Below are positions 19,444 through 27,811 of a stretch of 36,328 bases of DNA, piece by piece. The position numbers and the translations under genes are program-made. The DNA is from Anaerolineaceae bacterium UBA5211 (GTDB lineage Bacteria; Chloroflexota; Anaerolineae; Anaerolineales; Anaerolineaceae): contig DHVJ01000051.1 of NCBI GenBank assembly GCA_002412595.1, forward strand, positions 15,665-51,992. Reading direction: 5' to 3'. The notes under the pieces are model-generated. The model ran no database searches. It was given only the letters and a program-made list of their open reading frames with translations, and was not told where the DNA came from. Within the stretch, counting starts at the first letter, position 1; each line of letters begins with the position of its first letter.

Positions 19444-20997
19444 CTATTCCCACTCAATCGTGGCCGGCGGCTTGGAGGTCAGGTCATAGACCACGCGGTT
19501 GATGCCTTTGACCTCGTTGACGATGCGGCTGGAGACTTTGGCCAGCAGGTCGTAGGGCAGGCGCACCCAATCGGCGGTCATGAAGTCCTGGCTGCTGACG
19601 GCGCGCAGCACGGCCGTCTCCTGGTAGGTGCGCTGGTCGCCCATCACACCCACCGACTTGACCGGCAGCAAGGCCACGAAGGCCTGCGCGATGCCGGTAT
19701 CGCTGCCGCCGGGCTGTTCCAGCAGTTCCGCCGCGCGCAGCTCGGCGGTGAAGATGGCATCCGCCGCGCGCAAAGTAGCCAACCGTTCGGCTGTCACCTC
19801 GCCCAGGCAGCGCACCGCCAGGCCCGGGCCGGGGAAGGGCTGGCGCCAGATCAACTCATCCGGCAAACCCAATGCCGCGCCGATGCGGCGTACTTCGTCT
19901 TTAAATAAATAACGCAGGGGTTCCACCAGCGCAAATTGCATATCCTTGGGCAAACCGCCCACGTTATGGTGCGACTTGATCACCTGCGCAGCTGAACGTT
20001 CGGGCGCGCGCGATTCGATCACGTCCGGGTAAATGGTGCCCTGCATGAGATACGCGATACCATCCTGTTCGCGGGCGAAAGCTTCGAACTTGCGGATGAA
20101 GGCTTCGCCGATGGCGCGCCGCTTGGCTTCTGGTTCGGTCACACCGCTCAATGCTGACAGGAAATCATCCTCGGCATCCAGCACGTGGAAATTATCGCCC
20201 AACTGCGGGCGCATGGCCGCTTCAACTGTCGCGCGCTCATTTTGGCGCAACAAACCGTTATCCACAAAGAGCGTCACCAGCTGGTCGCCGATAGCGCGGT
20301 GCAACAGCGCAGCCGCCACGCTGGAATCGACGCCGCCGCTGACGGCTGCCAGCACGCGCGCGCCGCCCACTTGCGCACGGATATCCGCCACAGATTTCTC
20401 TATGATGTGCGCAGGGGTCCAATCCTGCTTTGCTCCGCAAATGGAAGCGACAAAGTTTTCCAAAATTATATTGCCCTGAGGGGTGTGGTGTACCTCCGGG
20501 TGAAATTGGATGCCATAAATGCGACGCTCGGTATTGCCCATCACGGCCCAGGGGCTGTTGGCGCTGCTGCCCAGCAGGCTAAAGCCGGGCGGGAGGCCTT
20601 CCACGCGGTCGCCATGCGACATCCACACGGCATATTCGCCCTGCGGCATGAGCGGGTTTTCCACGTCCACTTGGACCTGTGCGTGGCCGTATTCGCGTTC
20701 ACCGCCGGGGGCAACTTTGCCGCCCAGGTTGTAGGTCAGCAATTGCATACCGTAGCAGATACCCAGCACCGGCAAGCCGGAAGCTAGTACGTAATCCGGC
20801 AGGGTGGGTGCACCCTCTTCGTAAACCGAGTTCGGCCCGCCCGAAAGGATGTAACCTTTGGGATTCAACGCCAGAATTTCTTCCGGCGGAGTGTTCCAAT
20901 GAAATAACTCGCAATATACTTGCAATTCGCGCACGCGGCGCGCGATCAATTGGGCATACTGCGACCCGTAATCCAAGACAATAATGGTATCGGTCAT
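19444..20997 (-). CDS. guaA: GMP synthase (glutamine-hydrolysing)
   Basis: A 517-aa enzyme converting XMP to GMP with ATP and glutamine, the last step of GMP synthesis in the cytoplasm. The N-terminal class I amidotransferase domain has GICYGMQ with Cys 81 as nucleophile and FHPEVHH (His 167, Glu 169). The ATP pyrophosphatase P-loop is SGGVDSS near 220-226, and the C-terminal dimerisation domain ends in the universal KPPATIEWE. Full length and intact. A promoter with TTGCCA, 17 bp and CATAAT ends six bases before the ATG, so the mRNA is probably leaderless. Its 3' end abuts the phage block; guaA 3' ends are known island integration sites in other bacteria. Confidence 0.97.
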   Translation of the reverse strand: MTDTIIVLDYGSQYAQLIARRVRELQVYCELFHWNTPPEEILALNPKGYILSGGPNSVYEEGAPTLPDYVLASGLPVLGICYGMQLLTYNLGGKVAPGGEREYGHAQVQVDVENPLMPQGEYAVWMSHGDRVEGLPPGFSLLGSSANSPWAVMGNTERRIYGIQFHPEVHHTPQGNIILENFVASICGAKQDWTPAHIIEKSVADIRAQVGGARVLAAVSGGVDSSVAAALLHRAIGDQLVTLFVDNGLLRQNERATVEAAMRPQLGDNFHVLDAEDDFLSALSGVTEPEAKRRAIGEAFIRKFEAFAREQDGIAYLMQGTIYPDVIESRAPERSAAQVIKSHHNVGGLPKDMQFALVEPLRYLFKDEVRRIGAALGLPDELIWRQPFPGPGLAVRCLGEVTAERLATLRAADAIFTAELRAAELLEQPGGSDTGIAQAFVALLPVKSVGVMGDQRTYQETAVLRAVSSQDFMTADWVRLPYDLLAKVSSRIVNEVKGINRVVYDLTSKPPATIEWE

Positions 20998-21003
20998 GGC
21001 CCA

Positions 21004-21032
21004 ATTATGTCATCAGCTGCCCCGGCTGGCAA
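21004..21032 (-). promoter_or_regulatory. guaA promoter (leaderless type)
   Basis: On the minus strand TTGCCA (plus-strand 21027-21032) and CATAAT (21004-21009) have a 17-bp spacer. The -10 box ends six bases before the guaA ATG, so transcription would start at or beside the start codon. Confidence 0.6.
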
Positions 21033-21075
21033 GCAAATTCCGTCTGATTCTCCTTATATTAATCAAACTGGGTGT

Positions 21076-21105
21076 TTGACAGCCCTCCTGAAAGGACACT
21101 ATAAT
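21076..21105 (+). promoter_or_regulatory. Promoter of the lipoprotein gene
   Basis: TTGACA (21076-21081), 18 bp, TATAAT (21100-21105): both boxes are consensus. Transcription would begin near 21112, about 19 bases before the ATG at 21131, leaving room for the AAGGAAG ribosome-binding site. Confidence 0.75.
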
Positions 21106-21130
21106 TTCGGCAGGTAATAAGGAAGTGATA

Positions 21131-21955
21131 ATGAATAGACAATCCCTGACCATCCTCGTTTTATTCGCCCTGCTGCTTTCGGCTTGCAGCAGCGCCGCCG
21201 CGGTCACCCCCGCCGGCAGCGCAGGCGCCGCAACGCAGGACGTTACAGCAGAGACACCTGACGCAACCACAAAAGAACCCGCCGCAACCGCAAGCGCTGC
21301 AACGGCTGAGAGCGACGAAACGCCCAGCGCGCCCGCCGGGCTGGCATGCAGCTTGGCACTGCCCAGCGAGAAGGATTGGCCCGTGACGCTGTGCGAGACC
21401 TTCGCGGATAACCAGAACGACTGGCTGGTCGAAAGCCAGGATAATTCCTACGCGGCCTATAGCATCGACGTGCAGGACGGGGCTTACGTGCTGGACTATA
21501 GCGCCAACGCCTTTGCGCAATTCAAGCAAACTGCGCTGAGTTGGTTCCCGGTCAGCCAGGCGCAGGATTTCGCCCTGTCGGTCACCACCTTGATGGACAG
21601 CGAATTCCAAAACAACAGTTGGGGTGTGGCTTTCCGCGCCGATGAGGACATGGACAGCTTTTTCCTTTTCTCGATCTATAACGACGGCACTTATGCCTTC
21701 GAGATCTACGAGAACAATAACTGGATCCCGCTCATCTCGCAACGCATATACGACGGCATCCTGCGCGGCGAACCCAACAAACTCACCATCGTAGCCGAAG
21801 GCGGCGACTTTACTTTCTACATTAACGACATCCTGGTCAACACTTTCAGCGGCGGTCTGCTGGAAGGCAGCGATATCCAATTGCTGGTAAGCGCCAAGGA
21901 AGGCGCCAGCGCCACCTACACGTTTGACGATATCGTGCTGCAAGCCGGTTCATAA
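21131..21955 (+). CDS. Lipoprotein with LamG/DUF1080-like beta-sandwich domain
   Basis: A 274-aa predicted surface lipoprotein. MNRQSLTILVLFALLLSAC is a type II signal peptide with lipobox LLSAC. An Ala/Thr/Glu/Pro-rich linker covers residues about 20-75. The remainder is a concanavalin-like (LamG or DUF1080-type) domain: FADNQNDWLVESQDNSYAAY, GVAFRADEDMDSFFLFSIYN, NKLTIVAEGGDFTFYINDIL. Such domains bind glycans or act as generic surface modules; no catalytic residues are evident. I choose ATG 21131 over GTG 21125 because AAGGAAG lies five bases before it. Behind a consensus promoter and followed by its own terminator, so monocistronic. Confidence 0.75.
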   Translation: MNRQSLTILVLFALLLSACSSAAAVTPAGSAGAATQDVTAETPDATTKEPAATASAATAESDETPSAPAGLACSLALPSEKDWPVTLCETFADNQNDWLVESQDNSYAAYSIDVQDGAYVLDYSANAFAQFKQTALSWFPVSQAQDFALSVTTLMDSEFQNNSWGVAFRADEDMDSFFLFSIYNDGTYAFEIYENNNWIPLISQRIYDGILRGEPNKLTIVAEGGDFTFYINDILVNTFSGGLLEGSDIQLLVSAKEGASATYTFDDIVLQAGS

Positions 21956-21979
21956 TCCAGCATTGCAATTAAACACATA

Positions 21980-22006
21980 GGCAGCCCCATATATGGGCTG
22001 CCTTTT
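21980..22006 (+). terminator. Intrinsic terminator
   Basis: GGCAGCCC pairs with GGGCTGCC across a CATATATG palindrome that extends the stem, followed by TTTT. It lies 25 bases after the lipoprotein stop. Confidence 0.8.
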
Positions 22007-22029
22007 CATTTAAATCCCAGCTGTGGAGC

Positions 22030-22065
22030 TTGACTTTAATAGAAAGTCTGTTCTATAATAGAACA
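22030..22065 (+). promoter_or_regulatory. Promoter with palindromic operator at the -10 box
   Basis: TTGACT (22030-22035), 18 bp, TATAAT (22054-22059). The -10 box is the centre of a perfect palindrome TGTTC-N7-GAACA (22049-22065), and a further half site AGAACA follows at 22071-22076. A repressor bound here would block the promoter. Matching palindromes lie at 5786-5802 and, in a TGTAC/GTACA version, at 30078-30098. Confidence 0.7.
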
Positions 22066-22098
22066 AATATAGAACATAATTACTAAACGGAGGAAATC

Positions 22099-22749
22099 AT
22101 GAACCTGACCACCAGCCAAAAATTCAACCGCATGTCCACCAAATTCCTGGATGACCTGCGCAGTCGCTCAATCAATGTTTACACCTTCATCATGATCGCG
22201 GCACTGATCGCTTTTGAAATTTTCAATTTCAGCACCACCGACTTTGCCCTGCGCGATATGCTCGGAAGCAACAGCATGGGCGCGCTGCGTTGGTCCACCA
22301 TTCTGGCGCTGGCCTTCTGCGGCATGGACTTCGCCGGAATCGCCAGCCTGTTGTCAGGTTCAAAGGACAAAAACAACCGCGCCAGCTGGTACTTGCTGGG
22401 CGCGTGGGTGGTAGCCGCCACCATGAACGCGGGCCTGACCTGGTGGGGCGTGAGTGTCACGCTTTACAACCAACCCGCTGACAGCATTCTGGTGCTCGAT
22501 CCGATGACTTTCGTCACCACCATTCCGGTGTTGGTGTCCTTGGGTATCTGGGTCATCCGCATTTTGATCATCGCTTCGCTGATCTATTCTTTCAATCCCA
22601 ATCCGGAACAGCCTACCCATAAAGTGCAAAGTATGACCAAAACAAAAAAACGTTCATTTGGTTTCAACGATAATCCCCAACCGATGCCCAGTGGTTTTCA
22701 ACCGCTGAACACGCAATCCAAATCACACCAGGAGCCATTCCGCTATTAA
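22099..22749 (+). CDS. Four-segment membrane protein, repressor-controlled
   Basis: A 216-aa inner-membrane protein of unknown function. Hydrophobic segments lie at about residues 25-47 (VYTFIMIAALIAFEIFNF), 62-88 (ALRWSTILALAFCGMDFAGI), 99-125 (WYLLGAWVVAATMNAGLTWW) and 140-165 (TFVTTIPVLVSLGIWVIRIL). The last 50 residues are polar, basic and proline-rich (KTKKRSFGFNDNPQPMPSGF) and probably cytoplasmic. GGAGG gives a strong ribosome-binding site. The promoter at 22030-22065 carries a palindromic operator, so expression is probably inducible. A terminator follows, making it a single-gene unit. Confidence 0.65.
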   Translation: MNLTTSQKFNRMSTKFLDDLRSRSINVYTFIMIAALIAFEIFNFSTTDFALRDMLGSNSMGALRWSTILALAFCGMDFAGIASLLSGSKDKNNRASWYLLGAWVVAATMNAGLTWWGVSVTLYNQPADSILVLDPMTFVTTIPVLVSLGIWVIRILIIASLIYSFNPNPEQPTHKVQSMTKTKKRSFGFNDNPQPMPSGFQPLNTQSKSHQEPFRY

Positions 22750-22768
22750 ATTGGTTTCAAAATTTCCG

Positions 22769-22799
22769 CCAGGCTGCCAACCAGCCTGGCTTTTTTTTT
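22769..22799 (+). terminator. Intrinsic terminator
   Basis: CCAGGCTG (22769-22776), CCAAC loop, CAGCCTGG (22782-22789), then nine T. A textbook terminator for the membrane-protein gene, only 26 bases before the rnd start. Confidence 0.9.
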
Positions 22800-22811
22800 G
22801 CTAACCCATAC

Positions 22812-22817
22812 TATAAT
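22812..22817 (+). promoter_or_regulatory. rnd -10 box (leaderless type)
   Basis: TATAAT ends seven bases before the ATG at 22825, and its last two bases are part of an upstream ATG at 22816 that would therefore not be transcribed. No convincing -35 is seen; the upstream bases are the T-run of the preceding terminator. Confidence 0.45.
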
Positions 22818-22824
22818 GGCTGGT

Positions 22825-23958
22825 ATGGAAAGTGTTTTAGAGAGCGCGGTCATTTGGGTCGATCAAGACACCGCATTGGCAGAAACCCTGCAGACCCTGA
22901 AGCAAGAAAAGCAAATCGCCGTGGACACCGAGTCCAACAGCCTGTATGCCTACCAGGAGCAGGTTTGCCTGATACAGATTTCTGCGGCCGGCGAAGATTA
23001 TGTGCTGGACGGTCTGGCGGATATGGACCTGCCAGCACTAAGCGCCGTCTTTGCGGATAAATCCATTGAAAAGATCTTTCACGCGGCTGAATACGATATC
23101 CTGTGTTTGAAGCGCGACTTCGGTTACACCTTTAACAATCTGTTCGACACCATGCAAGCCGCCCGCATCCTGGGTATTGATAAGCTGGGCCTTTCCAACC
23201 TGCTGGAAGACCTGTTCGGGGTTGACCAGGGCAAGAGCTTTCAAAAAGCTAACTGGGGCAAGCGCCCTTTAAACCCGGATATGCTGTATTACGCACGCAT
23301 GGATACCCATTTTCTTGCTCCCCTCCGAGAAACTTTGTATCGCAAACTGGTTGAGAAAAACCTATTGGAGCTGGCGCATGAAGATTTCGATCGTCTTTGC
23401 CGCGTGGAACCCAATCATAAGGACAGCCCTTGTTATACCCAGGTGAGCCGCTACCACCAATTGGAACCCCAACAGTTAAGCGTATTGGAAGCGCTTTGCC
23501 AATATCGCGACAAACTCGCCCGAAAATATGACCGGCCGTTATTTAAAGTAATTGGAAACTCCGCTCTCCTGGCCGTGGCCCAGTCCAGTCCGCGCAGCAT
23601 AGCAGAACTCAGAGTAATCAAGGAAATTTCCCCAAAGTTGTTGGAGCGCTATGCGGAGGGATTGTTGGCTGCAGTAGAAGCTGGATTGAAGGCTCCGCCC
23701 ACATATCTAAAATCCCATAAGCGTCCTTCTCAGGCATATCTGAACCGCTTGGACAAAATGAAAGCATGGCGAAAAGAAGCCGGTCTGCAGATGGGCGTAC
23801 AATCAGATATCATCCTGCCGCGCGACATTCTGGAAAACATCGTGGGAGCAAACCCGTCCAATCTTGAAGATCTACAATCCATTATGTCTGAAGTCCCCTG
23901 GCGCTATAAGCATTTCGGTTCAGAAATATTAGCAGTCATTCAACAGGAAAAAAAGTAA
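22825..23958 (+). CDS. rnd: Ribonuclease D
   Basis: A 377-aa DEDDy-type 3'-5' exoribonuclease with a C-terminal HRDC domain, acting in tRNA and other structured RNA maturation. The DEDDy residues are visible: AVDTES (Asp 34, Glu 36), HAAEYD (Asp 91) and YARMD (Tyr 156, Asp 160). The HRDC domain spans about 205-290 (QQLSVLEALCQYRDKLARKY, KEISPKLLERYAEGLL). I place the start at 22825, not at upstream Mets, because TATAAT at 22812-22817 ends seven bases before it and overlaps the earlier ATG. The stop overlaps the next gene's start (TAATG), so it is co-translated with a beta-CASP nuclease. Confidence 0.9.
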   Translation: MESVLESAVIWVDQDTALAETLQTLKQEKQIAVDTESNSLYAYQEQVCLIQISAAGEDYVLDGLADMDLPALSAVFADKSIEKIFHAAEYDILCLKRDFGYTFNNLFDTMQAARILGIDKLGLSNLLEDLFGVDQGKSFQKANWGKRPLNPDMLYYARMDTHFLAPLRETLYRKLVEKNLLELAHEDFDRLCRVEPNHKDSPCYTQVSRYHQLEPQQLSVLEALCQYRDKLARKYDRPLFKVIGNSALLAVAQSSPRSIAELRVIKEISPKLLERYAEGLLAAVEAGLKAPPTYLKSHKRPSQAYLNRLDKMKAWRKEAGLQMGVQSDIILPRDILENIVGANPSNLEDLQSIMSEVPWRYKHFGSEILAVIQQEKK

Positions 23959-25355
23959 TGAAAATACGTTTTTACGGAGCCGCGCGCACAGTTACCGGCT
24001 CCCAGCATTTACTGGAAATCAACGGCAAGAAAATCCTGCTGGAATGCGGTATTTTCCAGGGCCGCCGGCGCGACTTCTACGAACGCAACGCGACATTTCA
24101 TTTTGATCCCAGAGAGATCGACGCACTGATCCTTTCGCACGCGCACATCGACCATTCCGGCAACCTGCCCAACCTGGTGAAACAGGGCTACCACAACCCC
24201 ATCTACACCACGCCGCCCACGGCTGAGTTAGCCAACATCATGCTAAAAGATTCAGCCCATATCTATGAAGAAGACGCGGAGTACATAAACAAGAAGAAAC
24301 GCAAACACGGTGACCCCTTGGTTGAACCGCTCTATACCACGGCCGACGCGGAACGGGTGCCAGATCTATTCCACGAAATTGGATACAACACACCTTTCGA
24401 GCCCATCCCGGGCGTGACCGCCCACCTGGTGGACGCCGGACATATTCTGGGTTCCGCCGCGGTGGTACTGGATATAACGGAAGGCGGAGAAAAGAAGCGT
24501 TTGTGGTTCTCCGGCGATATCGGCCGCTACAAACTGCCGCTGTTGGCTGACCCGGTTCTACCGGAAGACGTCAACATTCTCCTGATGGAATGCACCTACG
24601 GCGACAAACCTCACCGCGATCCAGATGAAGCATATGTGGAATTCCGCGACGTGGTCAAGAAGACCCAGGCGCGCGGCGGCAAGGTGATCATCCCGGCTTT
24701 TGCCGTTGGCCGTACTCAGGAATTGGTTTACGACCTCAACCGCATGATCAGCGATGGCGAGATCCCGCACCTGCCGGTATTTGTGGATAGCCCCCTGGCC
24801 GTGCGCGCCAGCGATGTCTTCCGTAAACATCCCGATTATTTCGACGATGAAACTCACCAGTTCATGCAGACCGGCCACCATCCCGCCCTGGATTTTCCCG
24901 GGTTAACCTATACCCGTTCCGTAGAAGAATCCAAAGCCATCAACCAAGTGGAAGGTCCAGCTGTGATCATTTCCGCCTCCGGAATGGCTGAAGCCGGGCG
25001 CATTTTGCACCACCTGATCCACAACATCGAAGACTCGCGCAGCACCATCTGCATTGTTTCCTGGCAGGCGCCCTATACCCTGGGCCGCCGTCTGGCCGAA
25101 CGCCAGAGCAGAGTACGCATTTTCGGCGAGGAAGTGCCTGTCAAAGCTGAAATCGCCACTATTGGCGGTCTGTCGGCCCATGCCGGCCAATCCATGCTGC
25201 TCAAATACGCCCAGGTAGCCAATGCCAATGGTTTGAAGGAAATCTTCCTGGTACACGGCGAAGAAGATGCCGCGCTTGTATTAATGGAAAAAATGAAAGA
25301 AGCGGGCATTCAATCCGTGCGTTATCCCGAATACGGGGAAGTGGTGGAATTTTAA
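23958..25355 (+). CDS. Beta-CASP metallo-beta-lactamase-fold RNA nuclease
   Basis: A 465-aa zinc-dependent nuclease of the CPSF-73/YsciA-like beta-CASP group, acting on RNA ends in the cytoplasm. N-terminal GAARTVTGSQHLL is typical of the family. Motif 2 is SHAHIDHSG (His 61, His 63, Asp 65, His 66), followed by DAGHILGSA, FSGDIGR and MECTYGD. The beta-CASP insert includes VIIPAFAVGRTQE and ISASGMAEAGRILHHL, with the late HAGQ and VHGEE histidines. Length is normal and all metal ligands appear present. It overlaps rnd by one base, so the two nucleases form a translationally coupled RNA-processing pair. Confidence 0.9.
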   Translation: MKIRFYGAARTVTGSQHLLEINGKKILLECGIFQGRRRDFYERNATFHFDPREIDALILSHAHIDHSGNLPNLVKQGYHNPIYTTPPTAELANIMLKDSAHIYEEDAEYINKKKRKHGDPLVEPLYTTADAERVPDLFHEIGYNTPFEPIPGVTAHLVDAGHILGSAAVVLDITEGGEKKRLWFSGDIGRYKLPLLADPVLPEDVNILLMECTYGDKPHRDPDEAYVEFRDVVKKTQARGGKVIIPAFAVGRTQELVYDLNRMISDGEIPHLPVFVDSPLAVRASDVFRKHPDYFDDETHQFMQTGHHPALDFPGLTYTRSVEESKAINQVEGPAVIISASGMAEAGRILHHLIHNIEDSRSTICIVSWQAPYTLGRRLAERQSRVRIFGEEVPVKAEIATIGGLSAHAGQSMLLKYAQVANANGLKEIFLVHGEEDAALVLMEKMKEAGIQSVRYPEYGEVVEF

Positions 25356-25396
25356 TATTCTCGTTCAGGAATAATTCGTAAAAAGGCGCCAACAAT

Positions 25397-26632
25397 ATGC
25401 AACCTATACATCCCTCCGGTTTATTTACGCGCGCAAAGGATTTTTTTAGTACACCCAAAGGGATACAAGTAAACCTTTGGATCTCTTACTTTATCTTTTG
25501 GGCAGGCGCTGCAGCGTTCATGCCCTATATCAGTGTTTATTATGAAAGTGTCAACTTAAAGGGCACGCAAATTGGTCAATTAAGCAGTATCCCCTACTTT
25601 ATTTCCATGGTCAGCAGTATTCTTTTCGCTTTTTTATCGGACGTCTCCAAACAGCATAAAACTGTACTGCGTCTGTGCGCCTTGGGATTAATTATGGTGA
25701 TGGCTTTATTCCCAACCGCTCAATCCTTTGCCTCCTTCTTGCCCATTGTGGTCATGTATTCCGTCATCAACGCACCCTTTAATTCAATCATGGATCAAAC
25801 CACCCTGACCTCTCTGGAGAATCCGCAGAATTATGGAAAAATCCGTGTGGGCGGCTCCATTGGGTGGGGCCTTATGGTGCTGGTCACCGGCTTTTTGATT
25901 GACCACCTCGGCCTCGGCTTAAAAGTCATCTTTTACGTAAACATTTTCTTTCTGCTGCTTTTCCTGATCAACACCATCAATATGCCTGCCGCAAAGAAAA
26001 AACAAGCGGATCAGGAAGACAATCCCCCCACCGTAAAAATGATTTGGGATATGCTGCGTCTGCCCGGTTTCTTGCCCTTCCTGGTCATGATCATCATTTG
26101 GGGTATAGGCGAATCCGCTATCGGTAATTTTCTTTTCCTGCATATCCAATCGCTGGGCGGCAGTTCCACATTGATGGGCATTGCGTTATCCATCTCATTG
26201 GTCGGTGAAATCGTGACTTTCAGCATTGCCGATAAATTGCAGAGCAAGGTTGGGCCTCAAAAGATGATGCTGCTTTCTTTCCTGGTGCTATTCGCCTGGT
26301 TATTCGGCCTTTCGGTGATCAAAAATCCCAACGCCATCCCGCTCTTCCAAATATTCGGTGGTGCAGGCTTTGCGTTGATCCAGTCCGGCAGCGTGGCTTA
26401 TGTCAACGCGCGCGCGCCGAAAGCACTGGGCACCACCGCGCAGGCTATCCGCGGCGGCATCTTATCCGGGTTGGGTGTGGGTACAGGCTCACTGATCTGC
26501 GGTGTTATCTACGAGCATTCCGGTTCAGTGGTCTTATTCCGCGAAATGTCTTATTTTGTCATCGTCGGATTTATCATTGGCGTGATCCTCTATATGAACA
26601 ACCAACGCAAAAATAAAACCGCCAAAGCTTAA
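25397..26632 (+). CDS. MFS transporter (LacY/nucleoside-type)
   Basis: A 411-aa 12-segment inner-membrane transporter of the major facilitator superfamily. The first segments (LWISYFIFWAGAAAFMPYIS) and the loop YGKIRVGGSIGWG after segment 4 are characteristic of the LacY/PPP/nucleoside-H+ symporter branch (MFS_1-like). A lysine-rich cytoplasmic loop separates two six-helix halves (MPAAKKKQADQEDN). The end is NNQRKNKTAKA, cytoplasmic. Substrate unknown; sugars, nucleosides or phenylpropionate-like acids are possible. It starts 41 bases after the beta-CASP gene, so it may be read through in the same operon, and a terminator follows. Confidence 0.85.
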   Translation: MQPIHPSGLFTRAKDFFSTPKGIQVNLWISYFIFWAGAAAFMPYISVYYESVNLKGTQIGQLSSIPYFISMVSSILFAFLSDVSKQHKTVLRLCALGLIMVMALFPTAQSFASFLPIVVMYSVINAPFNSIMDQTTLTSLENPQNYGKIRVGGSIGWGLMVLVTGFLIDHLGLGLKVIFYVNIFFLLLFLINTINMPAAKKKQADQEDNPPTVKMIWDMLRLPGFLPFLVMIIIWGIGESAIGNFLFLHIQSLGGSSTLMGIALSISLVGEIVTFSIADKLQSKVGPQKMMLLSFLVLFAWLFGLSVIKNPNAIPLFQIFGGAGFALIQSGSVAYVNARAPKALGTTAQAIRGGILSGLGVGTGSLICGVIYEHSGSVVLFREMSYFVIVGFIIGVILYMNNQRKNKTAKA

Positions 26633-26663
26633 CGGCACCAGAATATTTTTTGGGGAAATTGGA

Positions 26664-26691
26664 TCCGGTTGAAACCAACCGGATTTTTTTA
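26664..26691. terminator. Bidirectional terminator
   Basis: ATCCGGTTG (26664-26672) pairs with CAACCGGAT (26677-26685) around AAAC, then a T-run on the plus strand. It separates the MFS gene from the convergent DNA polymerase III subunit gene. Confidence 0.85.
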
Positions 26692-27696
26692 TGTGCTCAG
26701 CTGCGGCCAGTCCAGCAGCAGGTTATCCAACATGACCTGCAAGTTGGCATTATTGAGGCGTACGAAGCTGTGCTCCAACGCGGCCACCAGGCGCGCGGCG
26801 GTCTGCGGATTAGTGCGCGCGGCCACCTGCTGGATTTCTGTCTGGTAATCCAGATTGGTCAGGGGCGCGGCGCTGCCCAAGCCGGCCAACATGACGTCCC
26901 GCCAGAATGACAGCCAGGCCGTCAACTCGCCGCGCAGGTCGCCTTTGGCTTCCGCTCGGACACGGCCTTTGGTCAGGCTCTCTACGAATATCATGCGTTC
27001 CAGGCGCGAAAGGCCCAGCAAATTGAGGCAGTCCTGCATGGATTGCTGTCTTTCAGCCAGCAGATTGGGGTCTTCCACCAACCGCAGGGCATAGCCCGGC
27101 CGGCCGCCGGCGATATGCGCAATCAAGCCGGCTTGTTCTTCACCCAACGAACTCTTGGCCTGCAAAGCAGCCGACAAAACTTCCAACGCCATAGGGCGCA
27201 GGCGCAACAGCTCGCAGCGTGAGGTGATGGTCGGCAGCAGGTTTTCCGGGTCGTCGGCCGTCACCAGCAGCACGACACGCGGGTTGGGTTCTTCCAGGGT
27301 TTTCAGCAGCGCATTCTGGGCATTTTCATTGGCCTCTTCAAAACGCAGCAGCAAAGCCACGCGATAATTGCTTTCATAGGGTGCCAGCGAGAGCATGTGT
27401 TGTAATTCGCGCACATTCTCCACTTTGAGGGTGTCGCCCTCCTGTTCAGACTGCAGGATATTTAAATCCGCCTGCTGCATGGCTTCGATCTGGCGGCAGA
27501 TGCGGCATTCCCCACAGGGCTGCCCGGGTTCCAATGGTTGAGGGCAGTTAATGGCCTGCGTAAAGCGCAGCGCCAGACTGCGCCGTCCCACGCCGCGCGG
27601 ACCGCTGAATAAATACGCGTGGCGCAGTTGTCCGCTGGTGATGTGCTGGCGCAGCATCTCCTCCGCCCACTCGTGTCCCATCAAATTCCAAGTCAT
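26689..27696 (-). CDS. holB: DNA polymerase III delta' subunit
   Basis: A 335-aa clamp-loader subunit that helps load the sliding clamp at replication forks. The AAA+ domain has GPRGVGRRSL in place of Walker A; the missing GKT lysine is normal for delta', which does not hydrolyse ATP. A zinc module CPQPLEPGQPCGECRIC follows, then ANENAQNALLKTLEEP and the SRC motif in LLPTITSRCELLRL. The C-terminal half is helical as expected. I choose the ATG of MTWNLMGHEW: a promoter TTGCGG-17-TACAAT ends seven bases before it, overlapping an upstream ATG, so the mRNA seems leaderless. Divergent from pepT. Confidence 0.88.
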   Translation of the reverse strand: MTWNLMGHEWAEEMLRQHITSGQLRHAYLFSGPRGVGRRSLALRFTQAINCPQPLEPGQPCGECRICRQIEAMQQADLNILQSEQEGDTLKVENVRELQHMLSLAPYESNYRVALLLRFEEANENAQNALLKTLEEPNPRVVLLVTADDPENLLPTITSRCELLRLRPMALEVLSAALQAKSSLGEEQAGLIAHIAGGRPGYALRLVEDPNLLAERQQSMQDCLNLLGLSRLERMIFVESLTKGRVRAEAKGDLRGELTAWLSFWRDVMLAGLGSAAPLTNLDYQTEIQQVAARTNPQTAARLVAALEHSFVRLNNANLQVMLDNLLLDWPQLST

Positions 27697-27703
27697 GCCT
27701 GTC

Positions 27704-27732
27704 ATTGTAGCCGAAGGGCTATAATTCCGCAA
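27704..27732 (-). promoter_or_regulatory. holB promoter (leaderless type)
   Basis: On the minus strand TTGCGG (plus-strand 27727-27732), 17 bp, TACAAT (27704-27709), then seven bases to the ATG at 27696. A plus-strand TATAAT at 27720-27725 overlaps it and may serve divergent pepT. Confidence 0.55.
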
Positions 27733-27811
27733 TTCTCCGCGGTCTGTAACTTGCGATTTCATTGGAGTGAGGATAAGATAAATCATCATAAGCTACAGGA
27801 GAAAAACAATC

